Under the pieces are notes generated by a model. The model made no database searches, was not told the origin of the DNA, and saw only the letters and a list, made by a program, of their open reading frames with translations. A program made the position numbers and the translations under genes. A stretch of DNA of 64,000 nucleotides from Streptococcaceae bacterium AF77-01CM03A (lineage in GTDB: Bacteria; Bacillota; Bacilli; Lactobacillales; Streptococcaceae): contig JAQDDS010000001.1 of NCBI GenBank assembly GCA_027665725.1, positions 124,001-188,000 on the forward strand, in the 5' to 3' direction. Position 1 is the first letter of the stretch; every line of letters starts with the position of its first letter. Shown here piece after piece: positions 37,001 to 46,571 of the stretch.

Positions 37001-38280
37001 AAAATTGGAAAGAAATTCCTTATAAGGCATCTGGTGCAATTGTGGCTGGTAAGCCAATCGAATTTACCTTTGATCCAATCCAGACAACCGCCATTCGAGC
37101 ACGCATGACTCGCAAATCAACCACTAATGGTCTAGCAATGGTTGAGTTTAGTGCTTATTCTCCAGCTAAAGCAAGTGATTCAGAAACACCTGCAGTGACT
37201 ATTTCAGTTGCTGGAAAAGTATTGGAAAACTTTGATCCTGCTGTTTCAGAATATCGATTAACCGCTAATGGAGCGAAACCAAAAGTGACTGTCCAAACAA
37301 GTGGTCATGGTGTAGCGACTGTCGTTGAGTCAAGTCAAGACAATCTTCCAACGCTTGTTCGACTCCTTACTAAAGATGGTAGTCTTGTGAAAGAATATCG
37401 CCTTCACTTTGAGGCTGGTTCAGAAGTTAGTCATGCAGTGGATGATCAAGCTCTTGTCCTAGACCTTCCAAGTCTAGAAGTTGAGAAAGCTGTCATTCCA
37501 TTCAAGGAAATTATTCGTGAGAATAGTGATTTAGCCAAAGATGAACGTCGTATCGTCTCAGAAGGTAAAAATGGAGAAAAAGTAGACTATGTCGAAGTAT
37601 TAGGAACAAGTCGTAAAATTGTTCACACTGAAACAATAGATGCAAAAGATCAAATTGTTGAAGTAGGAGTAAAAGCACTTGTTACAAGTAGCAAGGGTGA
37701 CGAGCCAGCTCCTGTTCTTGAAATTCCAGAATACACAGCCCCTATTGGAACTGTAGGTGAGGAGCCAGCCCCAGTTGTCGAAGTCCCAGAATATAGCGAC
37801 TTTATCGGTACTGCAGGTGACCAAGCAGCCCCAATTGTTGAAGTTCCAGAGTTCAAGAGTGGAGTTAATTGGGTCGAAGCCGCTAAAAATGAAGTTCCAG
37901 AGTTCAAGGGCGGAGCTAATTGGGTTGAAGCTGCTAAAAATGAAGTGCCTGAATTCAAGGGTGGAGTCAATGCTGTGCAAGCAGATAAGAACGAGCTTCC
38001 AGAATACACAGGTCCTTTAGGTACCTCAGGGGATCAAGCAGCTCCAATAATCGACAAACCTGTTGCAGATATTCGAGGTTTATCTGATAAACCTTCAGAA
38101 ACTCAGGCTTCTACTAAACAGACCCAAGATTCACAAGTTCTTGAAAATACTACAGTGAAAGCAGAATCAGCAAGACTCCCAGAAACTGGTGAAAGTCAAT
38201 CTGATACAGCAATTTTCCTAGCAGGTCTCAGTCTAGCCTTATCAGCAGCATTCCTAAATGGGAAACGCAAGGAAGAGTAA
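31042..38280 (+). CDS. bgaA: Cell-wall-anchored beta-galactosidase BgaA
   Basis: This 2412-residue surface exoglycosidase trims terminal beta-1,4-galactose from host glycans and also acts as an adhesin in pneumococcus. Layout: YSIRK-like signal (FSIRKFAIGAASVMIG, 12-27; cleavage near 39), an acidic Lys/Glu/Pro-rich linker to about 190, then GH2 domains. The acid/base Glu605 is in WSLGNEV and the nucleophile Glu685 in IYGSETSS. Several Ig-like (Big_4-type) domains follow, then two CBM71-like lectin domains (about 1517-1697 and 1862-2038), a G5-type domain (about 2134-2213), short repeats (about 2218-2340) and the sortase motif LPETG at 2379-2383 with a hydrophobic, positively tailed end. It is larger than the roughly 2230-residue pneumococcal protein I recall. 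Confidence 0.96.
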   Translation: MDKRFFEKRCHFSIRKFAIGAASVMIGASIFGLQVAQAAETETSSTTEETIHQVQPLDKLPDDLAAAIAKAEQNGPQDSATEKEEKDTDEAAKPVTEDKVTEETSPKKEKEVEVVSPKEEKTEKPAAEVNEKEPTVAEVSTEKPAVLEEHTAEANQNKPVSDDKAKEEKISSTELPQVTKEKEKEDQLLQERKQNFNKDWYFKLNTQGDFSKKDVDVHDWSKLNLPHDWSIYFDFDHKSPARNEGGQLNGGTAWYRKTFTVDEAAKDKDVRINFDGVYMDSKVYVNGKFVGHYPSGYNHFSYDITEFLNKDGSENTIAVQVTNKQPSSRWYSGSGIYRDVTLSYRDKVQVAENGNHITTPKLAEQKDGNVETQIQSKIKNTAKTLAKVFVEQQIFTKEGKAVSDLVRSVTKNLSGNETADFKQTILVNKPTLWTTKSYHPQLYVLKTKVYNEGQLVDVTEDTFGYRYFNWIAKDGFSLNGERLKFHGVSIHHDNGALGAEENYKATYRKLKLLKDMGVNSIRTTHNPASPQLLDAAANLGLLVQEEAFDTWYRGKKTYDYGRFFDQDATHPEAKKGEKWSDFDLRTMVERDKNNPSIIMWSLGNEVDEADGGKRSLETAKRLKAVIKAIDTERYVTMGENKFSRASTGLFLELAAIMDAVGMNYGERFYDAVRKAHPDWLIYGSETSSATRTRDSYFYPAKNLYHDNRPNRHYEQSDYGNDRVAWGRTATESWTFDRDRAGYAGQFIWTGFDYIGEPTPWHNQDHTPVKSSYFGIIDTAGLPKNDFYLYRSEWYSAKEKPTVRIMPHWNWTEETLKERNMLINGKVPVRTFSNAASVELFLNNESLGKKEFVKKTTEDGRPYHEGAKPSELYLEWLVDYKPGTLTAIARDENGKEIARDSVTTAGEPARVRLTKEEHVITADGKDLSYIHYEIVDEDGNVVPTANNLVHFNLHGQGQIVGVDNGEQASRERYKAQKDGTWQRKAFNGKGVVIVKSTEKEGKFTLYADSAGLASDQATVTTVSGKKENRHFVAFAPVKATTDVSENPKLPETVTAIYSDGSVEEKAVTWAIPDDLRASAGAKKVLGSVEGIESKAEALVKVIALDKWLPKVATVPVGTALEDLDKTVTAVLSDGNLVDADVVSWTLKDPSALTKEGGRTEATGKLVGNDYEVKATFIASNQETESTVTGLTVGDKALADFESGKTYYRVTLPYTAKIPSVGAQTTGYQVTVQQASAANDYQASVFLSDQKGDLVQTYLIQFVKEAPALTRLEVSVEGKETATEDQVLPYHVVGHYEDGSQSEFSASDIHLEASSTDGGHLEVNGQNLLLYKKGSVTLTPRIDNQSDKTQSVATVVVIKENKAEKKIVKLHPVSISTDINQQPILPDQIGAEFDQGLPRKVAVTWDKVDAKELASYHSFTLKGHVEGTDIEAVANVTVEGLQVAEEISLTLPKGETVQLPANVRAYHSNGTTVYKDVVWDKVPANFSQTEGIFEIKGQLVGSHLTTKAHVRVSSQVVAGNNISKQWTGSQLPAAIVSNTGGDDSANTLNDLTVSRANTDVKNRWTTWQTGTDNDWASILFGNSGDLTKRFVDNLAVDFYTDGAIGLPKEYVIEYYVGQEIPDLPTDVNHAQGDAKHPFNNAANWKEVEHLKAPGQLSASQTNHFTFDKVETYAVRIRMKKANGTAGVGLTEITILGNKVPSATSSDITIKVDGHNLEHFNPSKTDYHISQTSKEITATASNNGVVTIVPATSPEAATRLILKAEDGTILKEYRIFRDGEKESTQPVAAENAAMTLSVGDKLQLPTEVTVYYPSETDWTTDKLAVEWDAVPEHATDQEGTFEVLGHILGTDLTTKMQVTVLARGNQVISENASNNATDSKAFASTTNDTQAASNDRIFYINDGRFNEDGRWTNWSRTPKDQEVSVGVLFKKNGQITPQSVGKVAIQFFKDSGTDAPATMVLERYVGPAYTEPSTISRYEENADHPFNKAENWKEIPYKASGAIVAGKPIEFTFDPIQTTAIRARMTRKSTTNGLAMVEFSAYSPAKASDSETPAVTISVAGKVLENFDPAVSEYRLTANGAKPKVTVQTSGHGVATVVESSQDNLPTLVRLLTKDGSLVKEYRLHFEAGSEVSHAVDDQALVLDLPSLEVEKAVIPFKEIIRENSDLAKDERRIVSEGKNGEKVDYVEVLGTSRKIVHTETIDAKDQIVEVGVKALVTSSKGDEPAPVLEIPEYTAPIGTVGEEPAPVVEVPEYSDFIGTAGDQAAPIVEVPEFKSGVNWVEAAKNEVPEFKGGANWVEAAKNEVPEFKGGVNAVQADKNELPEYTGPLGTSGDQAAPIIDKPVADIRGLSDKPSETQASTKQTQDSQVLENTTVKAESARLPETGESQSDTAIFLAGLSLALSAAFLNGKRKEE
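37695..38060 (+). repeat. In-frame repeats in BgaA stalk
   Basis: The encoded region has four PEF/PEY units with the wording VPEFKxGxNWVEAAKNE, flanked by units of the type PAPVVEVPEYxxxIGTxGD. The units are near-identical in DNA, so copy number could vary between strains. They lie between the G5-type domain and the LPETG anchor and probably extend the enzyme through the wall. Confidence 0.85.
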
Positions 38281-38324
38281 GGATTCATAACTCACTATTC
38301 TTAAAAGGCTGATCATTATAACAT

Positions 38325-38356
38325 AAGGAGAAGACGTTATTGTCTTCTCCTTTATT
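38325..38356 (+). terminator. bgaA terminator
   Basis: AAGGAGAAGAC (38325-38335) and GTCTTCTCCTT (38342-38352) form a perfect 11-bp stem; the T-tail is short. Confidence 0.88.
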
Positions 38357-38373
38357 AATTGGGTAGTGAGGTG

Positions 38374-38379
38374 TATAAT
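38374..38379 (+). promoter_or_regulatory. -10 of nnrD
   Basis: TATAAT at 38374-38379, 31 nt before the start codon; -35 unclear. Confidence 0.6.
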
Positions 38380-38410
38380 AAAGATAAGAAAAAGTATAAA
38401 GGAGTAGTGT

Positions 38411-39259
38411 ATGAAAGAGATTGATCAAGCTCTACTGAAAAAAGTTATCATCGAGCGTCCTCGTTCTAGTCATAAGGGAGACTACGGTCGTCTTCTCTTG
38501 ATTGGAGGAACGTATCCCTATGGGGGAGCGATTATTATGGCTGCTTTAGGGGCGGTTAGAAGTGGCGCAGGCTTAGTGACAGTGGCTACAGATAAAGAGA
38601 ATATCCCAGCGCTACATAGCCATCTGCCTGAGGCTATGGCTTTTGCTCTTGACGATAAGCAATTACTTGAGCATCAGTTAGATAAAGCGAATGTTGTCTT
38701 GGTTGGCCCTGGACTAGTGGATGATGAGCGCGGAGAAGAGCTTCTCCAAACAGTTTTTGATCATTTAGACCAAGACCAGACTCTCATACTGGATGGTGGT
38801 GCCTTACCTATTTTTGCTAAGAGGGGGATGAAATTTCCTAAAGCTAAGCTTGTTCTAACGCCACACCAAAGGGAATGGCAAATCTTGTCAGGATTAGATT
38901 TGACGTCCCAAGGAGCTGAGGAAACAGGAGAGGCTTTGAAGAGATTTCCTTCAGGAACGATTTTGGTTCAAAAAGGTCCTGCGACTCGAATCTGGCAAGC
39001 CGGGCATGCAGATTTTTATCAGCTAAGTGTTGGTGGTCCTTATCAGGCGACTGGAGGAATGGGAGATACCCTAGCTGGGATAATTGCTGGCTTTGCAGGT
39101 CAATTCCCACAAGTAAGTCTCTATGAAAGGGTCACTGTAGCGACATATCTGCACTCAGCAATTGCTCAAGAATTAGCTGAGGACAACTTTGTAGTTCTGC
39201 CAACCACGATTAGTCAACATATTCCTGCATTCATGAAGAAAATACAAAAAGACACCTGA
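38411..39259 (+). CDS. nnrD: ADP-dependent NAD(P)H-hydrate dehydratase
   Basis: This 282-residue enzyme is the YjeF C-terminal, ribokinase-like domain that repairs hydrated NAD(P)H. Seen: HKGDYGRLLLIGGTYPYGGA near residue 20, VGPGL near 98, DGGALP near 128, LTPHQREW near 154 and the nucleotide-binding GGMGDTLAGIIAG near 215. It lacks the N-terminal epimerase domain, as is common in streptococci. The RBS is AAAGGAG. The stop codon lies inside its terminator stem. Confidence 0.93.
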   Translation: MKEIDQALLKKVIIERPRSSHKGDYGRLLLIGGTYPYGGAIIMAALGAVRSGAGLVTVATDKENIPALHSHLPEAMAFALDDKQLLEHQLDKANVVLVGPGLVDDERGEELLQTVFDHLDQDQTLILDGGALPIFAKRGMKFPKAKLVLTPHQREWQILSGLDLTSQGAEETGEALKRFPSGTILVQKGPATRIWQAGHADFYQLSVGGPYQATGGMGDTLAGIIAGFAGQFPQVSLYERVTVATYLHSAIAQELAEDNFVVLPTTISQHIPAFMKKIQKDT

Positions 39260-39277
39260 AAATATCAGGTGTCTTTT
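39246..39277. terminator. Bidirectional terminator of nnrD and the 61-aa gene
   Basis: GACACCTGA (39251-39259) and TCAGGTGTC (39265-39273) with A5 before and T4 after. Confidence 0.9.
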
Positions 39278-39282
39278 AAGGA

Positions 39283-39468
39283 TTAGAAGAGTCCTTTAAC
39301 CTTGTCAACAAGACCGTCAAGTCCTTCTGAACCTGAAATCAAGTCTTGTGCTTGGCTCAAGTAATCACCGAGTTGATCTTTATTCTCTTCGATGAAAGAT
39401 TTAGCAGCTTCGAAATCTTTTGTTTCGATTAATTCTTTAACTTTGTTAAATAAATCCATTGGGTTCAT
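39283..39468 (-). CDS. Small helical hypothetical protein
   Basis: The 61-residue protein MNPMDLFNKVKELIETKD... is almost wholly helical, acidic and without membrane segments. The ATG at 39468 follows AAGGAGGA, an ideal RBS; the longer frame from 39489 lacks one. It resembles short conserved streptococcal proteins of unknown role. It is convergent with nnrD and divergent from dinG. Confidence 0.7.
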   Translation of the reverse strand: MNPMDLFNKVKELIETKDFEAAKSFIEENKDQLGDYLSQAQDLISGSEGLDGLVDKVKGLF

Positions 39469-39551
39469 GATGTTCCTCCTTTTCAACAATTCTATTCAAT
39501 CATTTTTTTTAAAATCTTGCAAGAAACTTGACTTTTCAAATAAAGTTCATG

Positions 39552-39581
39552 GATGTCAAATGGTTCAAAATTTGATATAAT
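39552..39581 (+). promoter_or_regulatory. dinG promoter placing the start codon at +1
   Basis: TATAAT at 39576-39581 with TG upstream and a -35-like ATGTCA at 39553-39558 (17-nt spacer). Two adjacent ATGs follow at 39587 and 39590, so the mRNA should start at or next to the start codon. Confidence 0.65.
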
Positions 39582-39586
39582 TTTTA

Positions 39587-42037
39587 ATGATGAATTTTAG
39601 AAATGATCGGTATGTAGTTGTAGATTTAGAAGCAACAAGTACTGGAAGTAAGGCAAAAATCATCCAAGTGGGAATTGTAGTCATTGAAGATGGTGAAATC
39701 GTTGAGCAATATGCTACAGATGTCAATCCACATGAACACTTGGATTCTCATATCAAAGAGTTAACGGGTTTGACTGACAAGCGTTTGGCAAAGGCTCCGG
39801 AGTTTTCTCAGGTGGCTGGAAAGATTTTTGAACTGGTCAAAGACGGTATTTTTGTTGCGCACAACGTTCAGTTCGATGCCAATTTATTGGCAGAGTTTCT
39901 CTTCTTTGAAGGTTATGAATTGCGCACACCTCGTATCGATACGGTTGAATTAGCTCAAGTATTTTATCCTCAGCTTGAGAAGTATAATCTTGGAATTCTC
40001 TGCCAAGAGTTGGGAATTCCCTTGGAGCAAGCTCATACAGCCCTTTCTGACGCCCAAGCAACTGCAGAACTCTTTCTTTGTATGAGACAAAAGATGTTTC
40101 AGCTTCCAAAAGGTTTGTTGGAGCGCTTATTAAGTCTGTCTGATAGCTTGTTGTACGAAACATACATGGTTATCGAGGAAGTTTATCAAAAGCAGTCGAT
40201 CCTAGTTGAACATGACTTGGTCGAGGTGCAAGGTCTATTTTTGAGAAAAGAAAAATCAGTCCTTTCTCCGCGAAAACTATCTAAAGATTTCCAGACCAAT
40301 ATCGCCTTGTTGGGTTTGGAGGAAAGAAGCCGACAAGAAGAATTTTCTCAAAAGGTCCAAGAGTTTTTACAAGAGGAAACAATTTCTTTTATTCAGGCTC
40401 AAACGGGGATCGGAAAAACCTACGGCTATCTCCTGCCAGCCTTATCACTTGAAAACGAAGGGGGAATCCTACTTAGTGTTCCGACTAAAATCCTTCAAAA
40501 TCAGGTAATGCAAGAGGAGGCTAAAAGACTAGAAGAGATTTTTCACATTTCTACTCATAGTCTCAAAGGTCCTCAGAATTATCTGAAGTTGGATGCTTTT
40601 CATGTAGCACTAGAGGAAGAAGAGTCCAATCGTCTGTATACGCGTTTCAAGATGCAACTCCTAGTTTGGCTGACTGAGACTGATACTGGAGACTTAGACG
40701 AAATTGGTCAGCTTTATCGCTATCAGCAATTTTTACCAAACTTGGTTCATGATGGAAATCTTCATAAAGACTCTCTCTTTTGGTTAGAGGATTTTTGGAG
40801 ACGTGGTCAGGATAAGGCTCGTTCTTGCAAGTTGCTAGTGACCAATCATGCTTATCTCCTTACCCGACTTGAAGATGATCCAAGTCTCTTAGAGGGACGT
40901 CTCTTGATTTTAGATGAAGCTCAGAAAATCTTGTTGACATTGGAAAATCTTTCTCGAAAATCATATTTGCTAACGGATTTTCTAGACCAACTAGACCAAG
41001 CTCTATCGAGGGAAGAAGGTATGCTTCAAAGACGCTTGCTAGAGAGTATTCGTTTTGAGCTTTCTTATCTGCTGGAGCAGTTTCTATCTGGCAAACGGAA
41101 GATGTGTCCAGCTAGTAGCATTGACAAGCTCCGACAAGATTTTTCTGAGTTGAATTTACCAGAATTTAAAGATTATCGGAAGTTTTTTGCATCTGAGGGA
41201 GAATTTTGGTTATCGACTTCAGATGTGTCTAGTAAGAAGGTTGAAATAACTTCTAGTCGCAATCAGCGTTTGCTCTTTTCTGAAATCTTTCCAGACTCCT
41301 GTCAGCTCTTAGCAATCTCCGCAACTTTAGAAATTAGTGGTCGGGTTTCCTTGCCGGAACTTTTGGGTTTCCCTCAAGCAACCTTTTATTCTCTAGACGA
41401 ACAGTTTCAAGAAAATCAGGAAATTTTATTAGTGAATGATTTTCCGTTGGTGACAGAAATTTCATCTGAGGAATATGCACAAGCAATTGTAGAAGTTCTA
41501 GAAGAATTATTCCAGTTTGAAGAACCCATTCTAGTCTTGTTTACTGCAAAAGATTTATTGTTGCAAGTATCAGATACTTTGAGGGTTCCACATCTAGCCC
41601 AGTATAAGCATGGGGAACCAGCTCAATTAAAAAAACGTTTTGAAAGAGGTGAGCGTGAGCTTTTGCTTGGTGCGGGAAGTTTTTGGGAAGGTGTCGATTT
41701 TTCAAGACATCCGCGGGTTATTGAAGTGGTGACTCGTCTACCTTTCCAAAATCCAGAAGATCCTTTTACTAAAAAGATGAACCAAGAGCTCCGTCTTGAA
41801 GGGAAAAATCCTTTTTACGATTATCAGCTTCCTATGGCCATTATTCGCCTCAAGCAAGCGATTGGAAGAACCCTGCGTCGAGTGGGGCAACGCTCTGCAG
41901 TTCTGATTCTAGATAGCCGCATGGCAAGTAAACGCTATGGTAAGCAAATCAGCAAGTCTTTGGCTCGAAGCAATCGTGTTAGAGTCATTAGCCGAGAGCA
42001 AATTTATATCAATGTTCAAGAATTTTTAAATAAATAA
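39587..42037 (+). CDS. dinG: DinG-type helicase fused to DnaQ-like exonuclease
   Basis: The 816-residue protein joins an N-terminal DEDD exonuclease domain (VVDLEATSTGSKAKIIQVGI near residue 11; HNVQFDANLL near 91; HTALSDAQAT near 147) to an XPD/DinG-like helicase. The helicase shows QAQTGIGKTYGYLLPAL near 268, LLILDEAQK near 440, ISATLEISG and a C-terminal QAIGRTLRR motif. The iron-sulphur cysteines of E. coli DinG are not obvious, as usual in Firmicutes. It acts on DNA or RNA during repair. No RBS precedes the double ATG, so translation is probably leaderless. Confidence 0.92.
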   Translation: MMNFRNDRYVVVDLEATSTGSKAKIIQVGIVVIEDGEIVEQYATDVNPHEHLDSHIKELTGLTDKRLAKAPEFSQVAGKIFELVKDGIFVAHNVQFDANLLAEFLFFEGYELRTPRIDTVELAQVFYPQLEKYNLGILCQELGIPLEQAHTALSDAQATAELFLCMRQKMFQLPKGLLERLLSLSDSLLYETYMVIEEVYQKQSILVEHDLVEVQGLFLRKEKSVLSPRKLSKDFQTNIALLGLEERSRQEEFSQKVQEFLQEETISFIQAQTGIGKTYGYLLPALSLENEGGILLSVPTKILQNQVMQEEAKRLEEIFHISTHSLKGPQNYLKLDAFHVALEEEESNRLYTRFKMQLLVWLTETDTGDLDEIGQLYRYQQFLPNLVHDGNLHKDSLFWLEDFWRRGQDKARSCKLLVTNHAYLLTRLEDDPSLLEGRLLILDEAQKILLTLENLSRKSYLLTDFLDQLDQALSREEGMLQRRLLESIRFELSYLLEQFLSGKRKMCPASSIDKLRQDFSELNLPEFKDYRKFFASEGEFWLSTSDVSSKKVEITSSRNQRLLFSEIFPDSCQLLAISATLEISGRVSLPELLGFPQATFYSLDEQFQENQEILLVNDFPLVTEISSEEYAQAIVEVLEELFQFEEPILVLFTAKDLLLQVSDTLRVPHLAQYKHGEPAQLKKRFERGERELLLGAGSFWEGVDFSRHPRVIEVVTRLPFQNPEDPFTKKMNQELRLEGKNPFYDYQLPMAIIRLKQAIGRTLRRVGQRSAVLILDSRMASKRYGKQISKSLARSNRVRVISREQIYINVQEFLNK

Positions 42038-42073
42038 TGAAATGAATACCTGAAAGAAAGAAGGAGGCCTTTT

Positions 42074-43297
42074 ATGAAACGTTCTCTCGACTCTAGGGTC
42101 GATTATAGTTTAATATTACCAGTATTTTGTTTGTTGGTGATTGGAGTCGTAGCTATCTATATAGCAGTTAGTCATGACTACCCAAACAATGTTTGGCCCA
42201 TACTTGGACAACAACTGGCTTGGATATCGCTAGGGATTGTTTTTAGTTTCATAGTCATGTTTTTTAACACAAAGTTTCTCTGGCAGTCCACACCTTATTT
42301 ATATGGACTCGGTCTAGCCTTGATGGTCTTGCCTTTGGTCTTCTACAACCCGAGTTTAGTAGCTGCAACTGGTGCGAAAAACTGGGTGTCAATCGGTGGT
42401 TATACACTTTTTCAACCCTCCGAATTCATGAAGATATCCTATATTTTGATGCTGGCATACGTTATCGTAACCTTTACCAAGAAACATAAAGACAAAGAAC
42501 GAACTATTGGCTTAGATTTTCTATTGATTTTGTGGATGATCGTTTTCACGATGCCAGTTATGGTTTTACTAGCCTTGCAAAGTGACCTCGGAACAGCTAT
42601 GGTTTTTGTTGCAATCTTTGCAGGACTTGTCTTATTGTCTGGTGTTTCTTGGAAGATTATTATTCCAATTTTTGTAGCAGTTGTATCGGCGATTACAGGC
42701 TTCCTAGCAATCTTTATCACAAAAGACGGGCGTGCCTTTATGCACCAAATTGGGATGCCAACATATCAGATTAACCGTATCCTTGCTTGGCTCAATCCCT
42801 TTGATTATGCTCAAACGACTACCTATCAACAGGCTCAAGGTCAAATTGCGATTGGTAGTGGTGGAATTTTTGGTCAAGGCTTTAATGTGTCTAATCTCCT
42901 TATTCCAGTCCGCGAGAGTGATATGATTTTCACAGTAATTGCGGAAGATTTTGGATTTATTGGTTCAGTTGTTGTGGTTGCACTCTATCTACTGCTTATC
43001 TATCGCATGTTAAAGATTACCCTAAAATCCAATAATCAATTTTATACCTACATCTCAACTGGATTTATCATGATGCTCTTGTTCCATATCTTTGAAAATA
43101 TAGGTGCGGTTACTGGTCTGCTTCCTCTGACAGGGATTCCTTTGCCCTTTATTTCCCAAGGTGGATCCGCTATTATCAGTAATCTAATTGGTGTCGGTTT
43201 GCTTTTATCAATGAGCTACCAAACCCATTTGGCTGATGAAAAGAGTGGTCGAACAAGATTCAAACGTAAAAAAGTTGTGTTGAAAAAAGTGAAATAA
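42074..43297 (+). CDS. rodA: Rod shape-determining SEDS glycosyltransferase
   Basis: This is a 407-residue integral membrane protein with ten helices, the SEDS peptidoglycan polymerase of peripheral wall growth. Seen: GAKNWVSIGGYTLFQPSEFMK near residue 99, a large extracellular loop with ILAWLNPFDYAQTTTYQQAQ near 238, and C-terminal TGIPLPFISQGGSAI near 354. It partners a class B PBP encoded elsewhere. The RBS AAGGAGG precedes the start. It forms a run with dinG and the DJ-1 gene (gaps of 36 and 10 nt). Confidence 0.93.
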   Translation: MKRSLDSRVDYSLILPVFCLLVIGVVAIYIAVSHDYPNNVWPILGQQLAWISLGIVFSFIVMFFNTKFLWQSTPYLYGLGLALMVLPLVFYNPSLVAATGAKNWVSIGGYTLFQPSEFMKISYILMLAYVIVTFTKKHKDKERTIGLDFLLILWMIVFTMPVMVLLALQSDLGTAMVFVAIFAGLVLLSGVSWKIIIPIFVAVVSAITGFLAIFITKDGRAFMHQIGMPTYQINRILAWLNPFDYAQTTTYQQAQGQIAIGSGGIFGQGFNVSNLLIPVRESDMIFTVIAEDFGFIGSVVVVALYLLLIYRMLKITLKSNNQFYTYISTGFIMMLLFHIFENIGAVTGLLPLTGIPLPFISQGGSAIISNLIGVGLLLSMSYQTHLADEKSGRTRFKRKKVVLKKVK

Positions 43298-43307
43298 GGA
43301 GGTCGCT

Positions 43308-43856
43308 ATGCCTAAAGTTGCAGTTATCCTAGCAAACGGCTTCGAAGAAATTGAAGCCTTGACGGTCGTAGACGTCATGCGCCGCGCAAATATCACCTGC
43401 CATATGGTAGGATTTGAAGATACAGTGACAGGTTCACATGCTATTCAAGTTCAAGCTGATCGAGTGTTTGATGGTAATTTATCAGAGTATGACATGATTG
43501 TCCTTCCAGGAGGTATGCCTGGTGCTGCCCACTTGCGGGACAATGAACAATTGATCACTGAACTTCAAAAATTTGAGAAAATCGGTAAAAAGGTAGCAGC
43601 CATCTGTGCGGCTCCAATTGCATTGAATCAGGCAGGTCTACTAGAAGGTAGAAACTTCACCTGCTATGATGGAGTCCAGGAACAAATTGCTAACGGTCAC
43701 TACCATAAAGAAACAGTAGTAGTGGATGGGAATGTTATCACTAGCCGTGGGCCAGCAACAGCTTTAGCCTTTGCTTACCACTTGGTTGAAACACTGGGTG
43801 GAGATGCTGAGTCTCTAAAAAATGGCATGCTCTACACAGACCTATTTGAAAAATAA
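43308..43856 (+). CDS. DJ-1/PfpI (ThiJ) family protein
   Basis: The 182-residue protein starts MPKVAVILANGFEEIEAL, where the Glu of GFEEIE is the conserved acid. The nucleophile-elbow Cys lies in VAAICAAP near residue 105. The Cys-Glu pair is that of DJ-1-like deglycase or chaperone proteins; older annotations as a thiazole-phosphate enzyme are not supported. The RBS is AAGGAGG. It ends the dinG-rodA run before a strong terminator. Confidence 0.9.
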   Translation: MPKVAVILANGFEEIEALTVVDVMRRANITCHMVGFEDTVTGSHAIQVQADRVFDGNLSEYDMIVLPGGMPGAAHLRDNEQLITELQKFEKIGKKVAAICAAPIALNQAGLLEGRNFTCYDGVQEQIANGHYHKETVVVDGNVITSRGPATALAFAYHLVETLGGDAESLKNGMLYTDLFEK

Positions 43857-43866
43857 TGAACAAACT

Positions 43867-43907
43867 GAGGAGAATCTTTCTTGATGGAGAAGATTCTTCT
43901 CTTTTTT
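43867..43907 (+). terminator. Terminator of the DJ-1 gene
   Basis: GAGGAGAATCTT (43867-43878) pairs with AAGATTCTTCTC (43890-43901) with one G:U, followed by T6. Confidence 0.9.
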
Positions 43908-43950
43908 AATGGCAAAAACCAAGGTAAACATCGCTTTTTTTATAAAAAAA

Positions 43951-43959
43951 TGGTATAAT
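43951..43959 (+). promoter_or_regulatory. Promoter of HAD-gyrB operon, start codon at +1
   Basis: TGGTATAAT with TATAAT at 43954-43959. The ATG at 43967 is 8 nt beyond the last -10 base, where transcription normally starts, so the HAD mRNA is probably leaderless. Confidence 0.7.
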
Positions 43960-43966
43960 GAAGGGT

Positions 43967-46491
<2,525 letters not shown>

Positions 46492-46527
46492 AAAAATTGG
46501 GAAATAGTTCCCAAGGTTTGAAAAATA

Positions 46528-46536
46528 TGATATAAT
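46528..46536 (+). promoter_or_regulatory. ezrA promoter
   Basis: TGATATAAT with TATAAT at 46531-46536; -35 weak. A TTGGGAA/TTCCCAA hairpin (46497-46514) lies between the gyrB stop and this promoter. Confidence 0.65.
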
Positions 46537-46571
46537 CATTACAATTGTGTCATGTATAAAAGGAGTTTGAT

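Noticed and set aside
31231..38020. Many antisense and out-of-frame ORFs across bgaA
   Set aside because: All are within a clear coding frame with strong domain matches; no start signals.
37695..38060. CRISPR-like or tandem non-coding repeat
   Set aside because: The repeats are in frame within bgaA and encode a stalk; no spacers of uniform length.
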